The position numbers and the translations under genes were made by a program. Positions 16,629-24,803 of a stretch of DNA of 64,000 nucleotides are shown here, one piece after another (the stretch's first letter is position 1; every line of letters begins with the position of its first letter). Source of the DNA: Pedobacter frigiditerrae (lineage in GTDB: Bacteria > Bacteroidota > Bacteroidia > Sphingobacteriales > Sphingobacteriaceae). The notes below the pieces were generated by a model. The model made no database searches. It saw only the letters and a program-made list of their open reading frames with translations, and was not told where the DNA came from. The stretch lies in assembly GCF_004331645.1 (NCBI RefSeq), contig NZ_SJSK01000003.1:248301-312300 (forward strand), read 5' to 3'.

Positions 16629-17544
16629 CTTAACTATTGGAATTTTAATAATCAGCATGCAAGTGTTTGGAAGCGCAGCTGAAAAGGTGGTACCTGTAAT
16701 TCCTAGTCCTTCAATAGGATTAAGTACTACCGAGGTATTGATTATAGCTTTATTGTTATTTGCTGCTGTTTTGCTTTTGGTTACCGTTATACTTTTTAAT
16801 GCTTTTAAAGTAATGATAAAAGTTCAGGCAGATCCATCGCTCTTTAAAAAATATGAAGCCCCAGAAGCCTTGGATTATGAAGAGTGGTTAAAGCAGAAAA
16901 ATACCAAACCGAATATTTGGACAAAATTACTCAGTCTAAAACCAATAGAGCAAGAGGCTGATATGATTATTCCACACGCTTATGATGGGATTCATGAACT
17001 AGATAATCCAGTGCCGAGATGGTTCAATGTACTTTTCTATGGAAGCGTAATTTTTGCTGTGGGGTATATCTATTACTATCATTTTGCTGATGGGCCAAGA
17101 CAAGACCAGGAATATGAAACCGAAATGGTAAAAGCCACGGAAGATAAAAGATTGTTTTTGGCTAAGGCAGGAGAGAAGTTTGATGAGAACTCTATAAAAG
17201 TTGATGCTACACTAGTTGCAAATGGGAAAGCTGTGTTTTTGGCTAATTGTGTGGCTTGCCATGGCGAAAAGGGGCAGGGTATTGTTGGGCCAAATTTAGC
17301 AGACGAATATTGGTTACATGGAGGAAGCGTTAATGATGTTTTCAAGACTGTTAAATATGGTGTCCCTGCGAAAGGGATGGCAAGTTGGGAGAAAAACCTA
17401 AGCGCTAAAAATATTGCTGAGGTTGTAAATTTTATCGAGTCGTTAAAAGGAACTAATCCTGCTAATGCAAAAGCTCCACAAGGAGAAAAATATGTAGCTA
17501 AGGAAACCGATACCGTAAAAAATGAAAATACTCCAAAAGGTTAA
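16615..17544 (+). CDS. ccoP: cbb3 oxidase subunit III, mono-haem form
   Basis: Protein of 309 residues from ATG 16615 (MRKLNLTIGILIISMQVFGS). A TTG at 16591 is in frame but lies inside ccoQ and is less likely. It has two N-terminal hydrophobic segments, a cytoplasmic loop with ALDYEEWLKQKNTKPNIW, and the CcoP marker GIHELDNPVPRWFNVLFYGSVIF, followed by a periplasmic cytochrome c domain. Only one haem motif is present, C212-V-A-C215-H216, with PAKGMASWE supplying the Met ligand. Proteobacterial CcoP has two haems, so electrons here pass through a shorter relay. It overlaps ccoG by 23 bases. Confidence 0.93.
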   Translation: MRKLNLTIGILIISMQVFGSAAEKVVPVIPSPSIGLSTTEVLIIALLLFAAVLLLVTVILFNAFKVMIKVQADPSLFKKYEAPEALDYEEWLKQKNTKPNIWTKLLSLKPIEQEADMIIPHAYDGIHELDNPVPRWFNVLFYGSVIFAVGYIYYYHFADGPRQDQEYETEMVKATEDKRLFLAKAGEKFDENSIKVDATLVANGKAVFLANCVACHGEKGQGIVGPNLADEYWLHGGSVNDVFKTVKYGVPAKGMASWEKNLSAKNIAEVVNFIESLKGTNPANAKAPQGEKYVAKETDTVKNENTPKG

Positions 17545-18889
17545 CGAAGTAAAAAAGGGTAGGGATTTTCTCTATCCAAAAAAACCTTCTGGCAAATTAT
17601 ATAATTACCGGAAATGGGTAAGTTATGTTTTGCTTGCCTGTCTTTTCTCTTTTCCTTTTGTTAAATATAATGACGAACAGTTAGTTTTATTGAATTTTAT
17701 AGCGCGCAAGTTTGTCTTTTTCGGATTAATCTTTACTCCACAAGATTTCTATCTTTTTGCGCTGGCCATGTTAATCATGCTCATTTTCATTGTTTGTTTT
17801 ACAGTGGTTTTAGGTAGGTTATGGTGTGGTTGGGTTTGTCCGCAAACTATTTTTATGGAAATGGTTTTTAGGCGAATTGAATATTGGATTGAAGGTGATG
17901 CCAATCAGCAGAAAAAACTAGATGCACAGGAATGGACAAGAGAAAAAATCATTAAAAAAAGCTTCAAACATTTCTTGTTTCTGTTAATCTCTTTTGCAAT
18001 TGCCAATACCTTTTTAGCTTATTTAATTGGGTCTGATGTATTGTATAAAATAATTACAGAGCCAATTAGCCAACACGTTTCGGGATTTTTATCTATCTGG
18101 TTATTTACGTTTATTTTTTATGGTGTTTTTGCTTATGTACGTGAGGTAGTTTGTACGGTAATTTGTCCTTATGGTCGTTTACAAGGCGTATTGTTAGATA
18201 ACCAGAGTTTAATTGTTGCCTATAATGAAAAACGAGGTGAGCCAAGGGCGCATCTCCAAAAAAACAATATCGACTTAACCAACGGTGATTGCATAGATTG
18301 TGGTTTATGTGTACAGGTTTGTCCAACAGGAATTGATATTCGCAAAGGCACACAGTTGGAATGTGTAAACTGCACAGCTTGCATAGATAGCTGTAACGAG
18401 GTTATGCTGAAGATAAATAAACCTAAAAACCTCATTGGTTTTTACACTCAAGATTTCATCCAACAACAAAAGCCCTATAAACTTGGCATAAAAGCTTATG
18501 GTTATGCAGCGGTATTATTTGTGGTGATGCTCGTTTTCTCGAGTTTAATATATAAAAGACAAGATGTGCAAACCACAGTTTTGAGGGCAAGTGGTACATT
18601 ATATCAAAATAATGATGATGGTACAATAAGTAATCTTTACAACGCAGAGCTAATTAATAAAACCAATAAGGCTATTAAGTTTAAATTTAGGTCTAGTGAT
18701 CAAAAAGACAAAATCAAGTTTATACAGGCACCAGAAGTATTACCAAAAGAAGGAACCACTCATCTTACTTTTTTCCTGATAAAAAATCCAGTAAATATTC
18801 AGGAATATAAATCTGATGTCGTTTTTGAAATTGTGGCCGACGGAAAGGTAATCAGCACTGCTACTACCTCATTTTTTTCGCAACATTAG
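17522..18889 (+). CDS. ccoG: Cytochrome oxidase accessory protein CcoG (FixG/RdxA type)
   Basis: A 455-residue membrane ferredoxin. Membrane segments lie at about 36-52, 76-104, 154-175 and 185-210, with WCGWVCPQTIFMEMVFRRIEYWIEG typical of the family. The Fe-S region has CGLCVQVCPTGIDIR and CVNCTACIDSC, two 4Fe-4S sites. A last membrane helix near 325-345 is followed by a periplasmic beta domain. CcoG has been linked to cupric reduction during cbb3 assembly. It starts within the end of ccoP. Confidence 0.95.
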   Translation: MKILQKVNEVKKGRDFLYPKKPSGKLYNYRKWVSYVLLACLFSFPFVKYNDEQLVLLNFIARKFVFFGLIFTPQDFYLFALAMLIMLIFIVCFTVVLGRLWCGWVCPQTIFMEMVFRRIEYWIEGDANQQKKLDAQEWTREKIIKKSFKHFLFLLISFAIANTFLAYLIGSDVLYKIITEPISQHVSGFLSIWLFTFIFYGVFAYVREVVCTVICPYGRLQGVLLDNQSLIVAYNEKRGEPRAHLQKNNIDLTNGDCIDCGLCVQVCPTGIDIRKGTQLECVNCTACIDSCNEVMLKINKPKNLIGFYTQDFIQQQKPYKLGIKAYGYAAVLFVVMLVFSSLIYKRQDVQTTVLRASGTLYQNNDDGTISNLYNAELINKTNKAIKFKFRSSDQKDKIKFIQAPEVLPKEGTTHLTFFLIKNPVNIQEYKSDVVFEIVADGKVISTATTSFFSQH

Positions 18890-18976
18890 TCAGTTAACAG
18901 TTTCAGTTTACCTGTACGGTTAGCAATTTATCAATACTATCTAACTACTATATACTAATTACTAAATACTAACAAA

Positions 18977-19405
18977 ATGAATTGGGGAACAAAAATAGTC
19001 TTGGGAATGGTTGCCTTTATGCTTTTCATTGTGGCAATGGTGGTTTACATGTTTAGTGTACATGGTAACGATGCTTTGGTTGATGAGGATTATTATGAAA
19101 AGGGAATCAATTATAATCAGGAGTATAATGCCACAAAAAATATGGTTATAGATCATGCTGAGCCAAAAATAACCTTAAAAGACGGTCAACTGATCATCGA
19201 CTTAAAAGACAGTGCTACTTATGAACTAAAGCTCATGAGGCCTTCTACTGTTAAAGACGATATTAAGGATAAAGGTTTTACTGTAAGTGATGATCACCTC
19301 ATTTTGGTAAACACAAAAAACATGCATATAGGTCTTTGGTTTTTAGAGCTAAAGTGGAAAAGTAATGGTAAGGAATATCAATTTAAAAAAAGCATCACAT
19401 TGTGA
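18977..19405 (+). CDS. fixH: FixH/CcoH-type cbb3 assembly protein
   Basis: A 142-residue protein: one N-terminal membrane helix (IVLGMVAFMLFIVAMVVYMFSV), then VDEDYYEKGINYNQEYNATKN, the family's Dxx.YY..G..Y hallmark, then a small periplasmic beta domain ending GLWFLELKWKSNGKEYQFKKSI. CcoH interacts with CcoNOP during assembly. The 87-base gap before it has no FNR-type box, so it is probably read from the ccoNO promoter. Its stop overlaps the next start as GTGA. Confidence 0.9.
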   Translation: MNWGTKIVLGMVAFMLFIVAMVVYMFSVHGNDALVDEDYYEKGINYNQEYNATKNMVIDHAEPKITLKDGQLIIDLKDSATYELKLMRPSTVKDDIKDKGFTVSDDHLILVNTKNMHIGLWFLELKWKSNGKEYQFKKSITL

Positions 19406-20103
19406 ACGGATTACCTTTAGCATTTTTACTTGGCCTATTGGGCAGCTTGCATTGTGCTGTCATGTGCGGACCATTAATGCTGAGTTTGCCTTTACCAAAG
19501 CAAAACTATTTTAAAGCTGCTTTACAATTATTGCTCTACCAATTTGGTAGGGTTTTAGTTTACACGATCCTTGGACTTTTAGTTGGCCTAATAGGCAATA
19601 GCATTAGTTTGATGGTGAGCCAGCAAACTTTAAGTTTAATAGTTGGTGTGTTGATGATACTTTTTACGGTATTGTATTTTAGTAAACGATACCTAAAGGT
19701 TTTTAGCAACTTTCAATCTAAACTCATAGCACCCATAAGCAAACTAATGGGCAAAATTTACGGCTTACCTTTTTGGGGATTTTTTGCCGGAATACTTAAT
19801 GGATTAATTCCCTGTGGAATGGTATACCTGGCCTTGGCAACTGCTTTAAATACGGCCTCAATAAAAGATGCTGCAAGTTTTATGTTTTTGTTTGGTTTAG
19901 GAACAACTCCTTTAATGTTAATGATATCCTTAGGCGGAATTTACCTGAAGAAATACATTCGTTTTAATCCAAATAAGCTTATTCCCTGGTTTATGCTATT
20001 TTTAGGAGTTTTGTTTATCATGCGAAGCGCAGAATTGGGTATTCCATTTATATCTCCAGCCAATCATTTGCAAAACAATAGCCACGTTGCTGAGTGTTTA
20101 TAG
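19402..20103 (+). CDS. TauE/SafE-like (DsbD_2-type) membrane protein linked to cbb3 biogenesis
   Basis: A 233-residue integral membrane protein with about six helices. The start is GTG 19402, overlapping the fixH stop (GTGA), so it is translationally coupled. The N-terminal GLLGSLHCAVMCGPLMLSLP has the SLHC..MCGP Cys pair found in a transporter-like family commonly encoded beside cbb3 genes. LNGLIPCGMVYLALA supplies a second conserved Pro-Cys site. The Cys suggest copper handling or thiol exchange, but the substrate is not proven. Last gene of the oxidase unit. Confidence 0.85.
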   Translation: MNGLPLAFLLGLLGSLHCAVMCGPLMLSLPLPKQNYFKAALQLLLYQFGRVLVYTILGLLVGLIGNSISLMVSQQTLSLIVGVLMILFTVLYFSKRYLKVFSNFQSKLIAPISKLMGKIYGLPFWGFFAGILNGLIPCGMVYLALATALNTASIKDAASFMFLFGLGTTPLMLMISLGGIYLKKYIRFNPNKLIPWFMLFLGVLFIMRSAELGIPFISPANHLQNNSHVAECL

Positions 20104-20139
20104 CTTAACATCTTTCTTGTTTAGTTTTATTTCAGAAAC

Positions 20140-20204
20140 TGATTAATATCAGTTTTTAACCTTTTGGTTGTCATTAATTTAACTAGCGATGTAGGGTATT
20201 TTTG
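20140..20204 (+). promoter_or_regulatory. FNR-type box plus -7 element upstream of acetyl-CoA hydrolase
   Basis: TGATTAATATCA at 20140-20151, then GTTTTTAA. After a gap of exactly 45 nt is TATTTTTG at 20197-20204. The -7 element overlaps an in-frame TTG at 20202, which therefore cannot be the start; ATG 20223 lies just beyond the predicted transcript start. Confidence 0.85.
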
Positions 20205-20222
20205 AATACTAGACAAAGCATA

Positions 20223-21500
20223 ATGACATTACATACTTACATTAATGAAGACCAAGCCTTAGCCATTGTAAAATCTGGTGATAGGGTATTTATACACGGT
20301 GGTGCAGCGACTCCAATTTGTTTGGTTAATGCGCTACAAAGAAGGCATCATCAACTTAAAGCAGTTGAACTGGTAAGCATAACAACTTTGGGTAATGTGA
20401 ATTTTGATGCACCAGAGTTAAGGGACGCATTTTATTTCAATTCACTTTTTGTTTCATCTACAACCAGAAATATCGTAAACAGCGAAAATGGCGATTATGT
20501 GCCGATATTTTTAAGTCAAATTCCTCAACTATTTCGCAAAAGCATTTTACCTATAGATGTAGCTTTGATACAGGTTTCGCCACCAGATTTACATGGTTAT
20601 TGCTCATTGGGTACATCGGTTGATATTGCTAAATCGGCGGTAGAGGTAGCAAGGCATGTAATTGCACAAGTAAATCCTTTAATGCCAAGAACACATGGTG
20701 ATGGATTTGTTCATGTTAACCAAATAGACTCAATGGTTTGGTATAATACAGACCTGCCAGAAGTAAACTATGCTGGTCAGGTAAATGAAGTTGTTCAAAA
20801 AATAGGTTATAACGTGGCTTCTTTAATTGAAGATGGAGCAACTTTGCAAATGGGAATTGGCAGTATTCCAGACCAGGTGCTTAAAAACCTAACTACACAT
20901 CAGAACTTAGGTATTCATACAGAAATGTTTTCTGATGGGATCATTCCTTTACTTGAAAGTGGTGTTATTAACAATAGTAAAAAGAAATTAAATATTGGTA
21001 GGTCAGTTACTTCATTTATTACGGGAACACGTAAGCTTTATGACTTTGTAAACGATAATCCTGCAATTAGGGTTATGGATATTGCTTATGTAAACGATAC
21101 GAGCATCATTAGGCAAAACCCCAAAGTTACTGCCATTAACAGCGCAATAGAAATAGATATTACTGGACAAGTTTGCTCAGATTCTATTGGTACGCTTCAA
21201 TATTCGGGTATTGGTGGTCAAATGGATTTTATTCATGGTGCATCCCTTTCTGAAGGTGGTAAACCCATCATCGCTATTCCATCGCAAACCAATAAAGGGA
21301 TAAGTAGGATAGTTCCATTTCTAAAAGAAGGCGCTGGAGTAGTAACTACAAGAGGCCATGTGCATTGGATAGTTACCGAATATGGTAAAGTAAACTTATT
21401 TGGTTTGAGTTTAAAGCAAAGAGCCAAAGCGCTAATCAGCATTGCTCATCCAAACCATAAAGAAATGTTAGAAATGGCTTATCAAAAGAGGTTCAAATAA
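20223..21500 (+). CDS. Acetyl-CoA hydrolase / CoA-transferase family protein
   Basis: A 425-residue enzyme from ATG 20223 (MTLHTYINEDQALA). Family signs are GDRVFIHGGAATP, the PRTHGDGFVHV segment, and E234 in GIHTEMFSDG, the probable Glu that forms the CoA thioester intermediate. The C-terminal half has GQVCSDSIG and GIGGQMDFIHGASLSEGGKPIIAI. It either hydrolyses acetyl-CoA or swaps CoA between acids such as acetate and succinate; the sequence alone does not decide. Under FNR-type control and followed 30 bases later by an alcohol dehydrogenase, it fits a switch to acetate/ethanol metabolism when oxygen falls. Confidence 0.9.
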   Translation: MTLHTYINEDQALAIVKSGDRVFIHGGAATPICLVNALQRRHHQLKAVELVSITTLGNVNFDAPELRDAFYFNSLFVSSTTRNIVNSENGDYVPIFLSQIPQLFRKSILPIDVALIQVSPPDLHGYCSLGTSVDIAKSAVEVARHVIAQVNPLMPRTHGDGFVHVNQIDSMVWYNTDLPEVNYAGQVNEVVQKIGYNVASLIEDGATLQMGIGSIPDQVLKNLTTHQNLGIHTEMFSDGIIPLLESGVINNSKKKLNIGRSVTSFITGTRKLYDFVNDNPAIRVMDIAYVNDTSIIRQNPKVTAINSAIEIDITGQVCSDSIGTLQYSGIGGQMDFIHGASLSEGGKPIIAIPSQTNKGISRIVPFLKEGAGVVTTRGHVHWIVTEYGKVNLFGLSLKQRAKALISIAHPNHKEMLEMAYQKRFK

Positions 21501-21530
21501 TAGAATTTTCATACTGTTAAAATAAATAAT

Positions 21531-22565
21531 ATGATACCAAAAACAATGAAAGCCGCTGTGCTGCGTGAATTCGGCAAGCCACTTACCATAGAACAAGTAC
21601 CCGTAAAAATGCCTGGCGAAAATCAGGTTTTAATTAAAGTTGTAACAAGTGGCGTTTGCCATACAGATTTGCATGCTTGCATGGGCGACTGGCCTGTTAA
21701 GCCAAAATTGCCATTAATTCCTGGCCACGAAGCTGTAGGTTATGTGGTAGCATTGGGCAGAGGTGTAGAAAATGTAAAAGAGGGCGACGTAGTTGGTGCA
21801 CCTTGGCTATTTAGTGCTTGTGGGCATTGTGAATTTTGTATTACCGGTTGGGAAACCCTATGTGAGAGTCAGCAAAATGGTGGTTACAGTGTTGATGGTG
21901 GTTATGCAGAATATGTAGTGGCTGATGCTAGGTATGTAGCTCATTTCCCAAAAGGAATAAACTTTTTGGAGATGGCTCCAATTACCTGTGCAGGTGTTAC
22001 AGTTTATAAAGGTTTAAAAGAAACTGAAGCTAAACCAGGTGAGTGGGTAGCCATATCAGGTATTGGAGGACTAGGGCATTTAGCCGTTCAGTACGCAAAA
22101 GCGATGGGTTTGCATGTGGCCGCAATAGATGTGTCAGATGATAAACTAGCGCTTGCTAAAAAATTAGGAGCTGATTTAACAGTTAATGCTTTAAATGATG
22201 ATCCAGGTAGTTACTTAAAAAAGCAAACTGGTGGTATGCACGGTGTTTTGGTTACTGCAGTTTCTCCAATTGCTTTTAAACAAGCGTTAACTGCCTTGAG
22301 AAGAAAAGGTACTATCTCTTTAAATGGATTACCTCCAGGTAGTTTCGACTTGCCGATTTTTGACACCGTATTAAATCGTTATACAGTTAGGGGTTCGATA
22401 GTTGGTACAAGAAAAGACATGCAAGAAGCAATTGGCTTTGCAGTAGAAGGAAAAGTAAAAGCCACAGTGCATGCTGCAAAACTAGAGGATATCAATGAAA
22501 TTTTAGAACAAATGAAAAAGGGAGAAATTGAAGGCCGTATTGTACTTGAAATTTCAAACCCTTAA
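21531..22565 (+). CDS. adhP: Zinc-dependent alcohol dehydrogenase, AdhP type
   Basis: A 344-residue medium-chain dehydrogenase. The catalytic zinc site is C43-H-T-D with IPGHEAVG. The structural zinc Cys are in CGHCEFCITGWETLC. NAD binding is by GIGGLGHLAVQYAKAMG with an acidic IDVSDDK after beta-2, favouring NADH. Length and motifs fit ethanol-active AdhP enzymes (acetaldehyde to ethanol). Cotranscribed with the CoA enzyme upstream. I see no acetaldehyde dehydrogenase in the window, so the full route is not shown here. Confidence 0.93.
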   Translation: MIPKTMKAAVLREFGKPLTIEQVPVKMPGENQVLIKVVTSGVCHTDLHACMGDWPVKPKLPLIPGHEAVGYVVALGRGVENVKEGDVVGAPWLFSACGHCEFCITGWETLCESQQNGGYSVDGGYAEYVVADARYVAHFPKGINFLEMAPITCAGVTVYKGLKETEAKPGEWVAISGIGGLGHLAVQYAKAMGLHVAAIDVSDDKLALAKKLGADLTVNALNDDPGSYLKKQTGGMHGVLVTAVSPIAFKQALTALRRKGTISLNGLPPGSFDLPIFDTVLNRYTVRGSIVGTRKDMQEAIGFAVEGKVKATVHAAKLEDINEILEQMKKGEIEGRIVLEISNP

Positions 22566-22586
22566 TACTTACTTAAATTTAAAGAA

Positions 22587-22985
22587 ATGGACGTTTTATC
22601 AGAATCACGATTATCAACAGAATTGCAAGAGCTTTACTTGCAAAATAAAGAATGGATGTCTCACGTGTCTTTTTTGGAGGATGAAAACAGGTTCTTCCAA
22701 AAGCTTTTTGGCCAAAAATTATTTATAATCGGAAAAAGCCACACTACAAGACAAATTAACCTAATTAGTGAAAGCCTAGCGAGTTTATATGAAAGAACTG
22801 TTAAATTAAAAAACTTAATAATCAAGCATCAGCATTTGCTGGAGGATATTTTAAAAGATGCTGAGCATACAATAGGACTTAATTTAATTGAAGAACATGC
22901 AACTATTACAGCAGAAGTGCAAGAACTTTTATTAGCTGATAGGTTAATGAAGAGCAAGCTTTTTATGATGGTTGAGGGAAACTAG
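22587..22985 (+). CDS. Small helical coiled-coil protein of unknown function
   Basis: A 132-residue protein, mostly charged and Leu-rich heptad-like sequence (RLSTELQELYLQNKEWMSHV, KLKNLIIKHQHLLEDILKDA), no signal peptide or Cys. I recognise no family. It starts 21 bases after adhP and ends 29 bases before a bidirectional terminator, so it closes this FNR-controlled unit. It may be a structural or stress-related partner; no function can be read from it. Confidence 0.75.
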   Translation: MDVLSESRLSTELQELYLQNKEWMSHVSFLEDENRFFQKLFGQKLFIIGKSHTTRQINLISESLASLYERTVKLKNLIIKHQHLLEDILKDAEHTIGLNLIEEHATITAEVQELLLADRLMKSKLFMMVEGN

Positions 22986-23014
22986 AAAAGAATCATTTAC
23001 TAATAGAAAACAGA

Positions 23015-23050
23015 AACCCCTTATCTTTTTGAGATAAGGGGTTAGTTTTT
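23015..23050. terminator. Bidirectional rho-independent terminator
   Basis: A 12-base perfect stem (AACCCCTTATCT with AGATAAGGGGTT, 23015-23026 and 23032-23043) with a 5-base loop, T-rich on the right (AGTTTTTTA) and A-rich on the left. It sits between two convergent genes and can end both transcripts. Confidence 0.9.
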
Positions 23051-23063
23051 TATAATTTGTTTA

Positions 23064-23936
23064 CTACCAACCATTAATTTCATTTTCTTCAGGCAATACT
23101 AAAAGTGGTAATGTTATGCTTTTTGACATCTGTTGCGTGTGACTGCCATAAGCAAATTCTGCAAACATACCTTTATGGCGATGAATCATTGCCAGGATTT
23201 CTATTTGCCCTTTTTCTACAAGCCACATTAATCCATCGTTGATTTTTTTCTGCTGCACGTGGCGATAATAGATCTTAGAATAATTTATTTTTCCAGTTAC
23301 ACTTTTCAAAAATTTGTTCGATGGGCTATCTGGATTATGGATATCTGAGCCTAAGCCATCAATATGTGTCAGTAAAATTTCGGGTTCAAACCTACAGAAA
23401 AGCCTAGCAATATTTTGGATTGAATTGATATCGCCTAAATTAAGGTCTGTTGCAAATGCAATTTTTTTAATAGCTGAAAAATGTGCTTTTCTAGGAATCA
23501 ATAGAATTGGAACTTTAGTCTGTTCAATTAGGTCTCTGCTATTACTTCCCATCATGAATCGTTTAATCTCGCCAGCCCCAGATAAGCCCATTATAATTAA
23601 GTCTATATCATGGTGATCTATCAAATGATTAATAACATCTTTTACAGTACCATTAGCAAAACTGTGAGTTAAAGTAGGGGAGTCAATGGTATTAAGGTTT
23701 TCCTCCTGAATAATTTTATCTGCATATGTTTTAAGGTATTGCTCGGTTTTAGCAGCGAAGTCTTGATTTTCACTTTGTGTAGAAATAGCGATGCCGTACA
23801 TGATGTTACTTTCTATAGGAACAATGGCGTGGCAAATATGAATATCAGCTTTTGCTACTCTTGCTAACTGAATGGCATAATGAACTGCGTTATCTGCGCA
23901 AACAGAAAAATCTACAGGTATAAGAATCTTTTTCAT
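23064..23936 (-). CDS. Tandem universal stress protein
   Basis: A 290-residue protein with two UspA-type domains (about 1-148 and 155-290). The first opens MKKILIPVDFSVCADNAVHYAIQLAR and carries the ATP-binding signature IIMGLSGAGEIKRFMMGSNSRDLI (G-2x-G-9x-G-S type). The second begins KKIAFATDLNLGDI and ends with GSHTQQMSKSITLPLLVLP. Tandem Usps of this kind are common in low-oxygen and stress regulons of Bacteroidota. It has its own FNR-type promoter and is divergent from the YceI-porin unit. Confidence 0.92.
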   Translation of the reverse strand: MKKILIPVDFSVCADNAVHYAIQLARVAKADIHICHAIVPIESNIMYGIAISTQSENQDFAAKTEQYLKTYADKIIQEENLNTIDSPTLTHSFANGTVKDVINHLIDHHDIDLIIMGLSGAGEIKRFMMGSNSRDLIEQTKVPILLIPRKAHFSAIKKIAFATDLNLGDINSIQNIARLFCRFEPEILLTHIDGLGSDIHNPDSPSNKFLKSVTGKINYSKIYYRHVQQKKINDGLMWLVEKGQIEILAMIHRHKGMFAEFAYGSHTQQMSKSITLPLLVLPEENEINGW

Positions 23937-23952
23937 TGGTAATTGTTTTGCT

Positions 23953-24017
23953 CAAAATTAAGAGGTGACTTTAGTGCTAATTATGAGTTAAAGCATATTA
24001 AAAAATGATTGTCATTA
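23953..24017 (-). promoter_or_regulatory. FNR-type box plus -7 element upstream of the universal stress protein
   Basis: On the minus strand, TAATGACAATCA (24017-24006) is followed by a T run. After exactly 45 nt is TAATTTTG (23960-23953), and the ATG lies at 23936. The box departs from TGAY-N4-ATCA at one base of the left half. It is separate from the box at 24053 that serves the divergent gene. Confidence 0.75.
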
Positions 24018-24052
24018 CATATTGATTTTCAAATAATTATGTGTTTAAAAAG

Positions 24053-24117
24053 TGATGAGTATCAGTTTTATGCCTATTGCTAATCATTATCGCAAGCTAA
24101 CTATCAAGCTACATTTG
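24053..24117 (+). promoter_or_regulatory. FNR-type box plus -7 element upstream of the YceI-porin unit
   Basis: TGATGAGTATCA at 24053-24064 has perfectly symmetrical half-sites and is followed by GTTTTATG. After a gap of exactly 45 nt is TACATTTG at 24110-24117, 30 bases before ATG 24148. Confidence 0.85.
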
Positions 24118-24147
24118 ATTAACAATTAAAACTCAACAATCACACCC

Positions 24148-24774
24148 ATGAAAACAAATCAAAAACTCCAGTACGGCTGGAACATTTTAAAAATCGCTAT
24201 CGTAATGTTCATACTTTCACCACAGGTGACTATGGCTCAAACTACATATAAGTTAGCTTCTTCAAAAGACAATAACATTAAGGTTTCGGGCACATCTAAT
24301 GTTCATGATTGGACAATGACTGCAAAAGATTTAGAAAGCACTGGCACTTTTAAGTTTAATAGTCGTGAGGAACTTATTGATTTAACCTCACTCAAATTTA
24401 CAGTGGTAGCAAAAAGTTTAAAAAGCGGAAAATCTTCAATGGATACTCGTACTTACAAGAGCATTAGAGAAAGTGAATTTCCAAAAATAAGCTATCAACT
24501 CACATTTGCCACAGTTACAATGATACAGGCCAATAAGTATTCAATACAAACAACTGGAACGCTAACTATAGCAGGTAAAACACAAAGCATAGCAATGAAA
24601 GTAATGGCTTTGGTTAATGCAGACCGCTCTATCAGCTGTCATGGTACCGAAAAATTAATGCTAACTGATTATGGTATCGAGCCACCAAGTTTTATGCTAG
24701 GTGCCATGAAAGTAGGTAACGATTTAACCATTCAATTTGATTTAACCTACGGTAAAACAACCCTAGCTAAATAA
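24148..24774 (+). CDS. YceI family periplasmic lipid-binding protein
   Basis: A 208-residue secreted protein; signal region to about residue 31 ends at TMAQ. The mature part has the YceI lipocalin-like pattern: VSGTSNVHDWTMTAKDLESTGTF, then LKSGKSSMDTRTYKSIRESEFPKISYQL and the ITIAGKTQSIAMKV-like TLTIAGKTQ repeat. YceI proteins bind polyisoprenoid-type lipids in known examples; the ligand here is unknown. First gene after an FNR-type promoter, 29 bases before a porin gene and in the same unit as a second YceI-like gene. Confidence 0.9.
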   Translation: MKTNQKLQYGWNILKIAIVMFILSPQVTMAQTTYKLASSKDNNIKVSGTSNVHDWTMTAKDLESTGTFKFNSREELIDLTSLKFTVVAKSLKSGKSSMDTRTYKSIRESEFPKISYQLTFATVTMIQANKYSIQTTGTLTIAGKTQSIAMKVMALVNADRSISCHGTEKLMLTDYGIEPPSFMLGAMKVGNDLTIQFDLTYGKTTLAK

Positions 24775-24803
24775 TAAATACACATCTCTAAAAAATAGAA
24801 ATC

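Noticed and set aside
20202..20222. TTG start for acetyl-CoA hydrolase
   Set aside because: It lies inside the -7 promoter element, so it would not be on the transcript; ATG 20223 is used.
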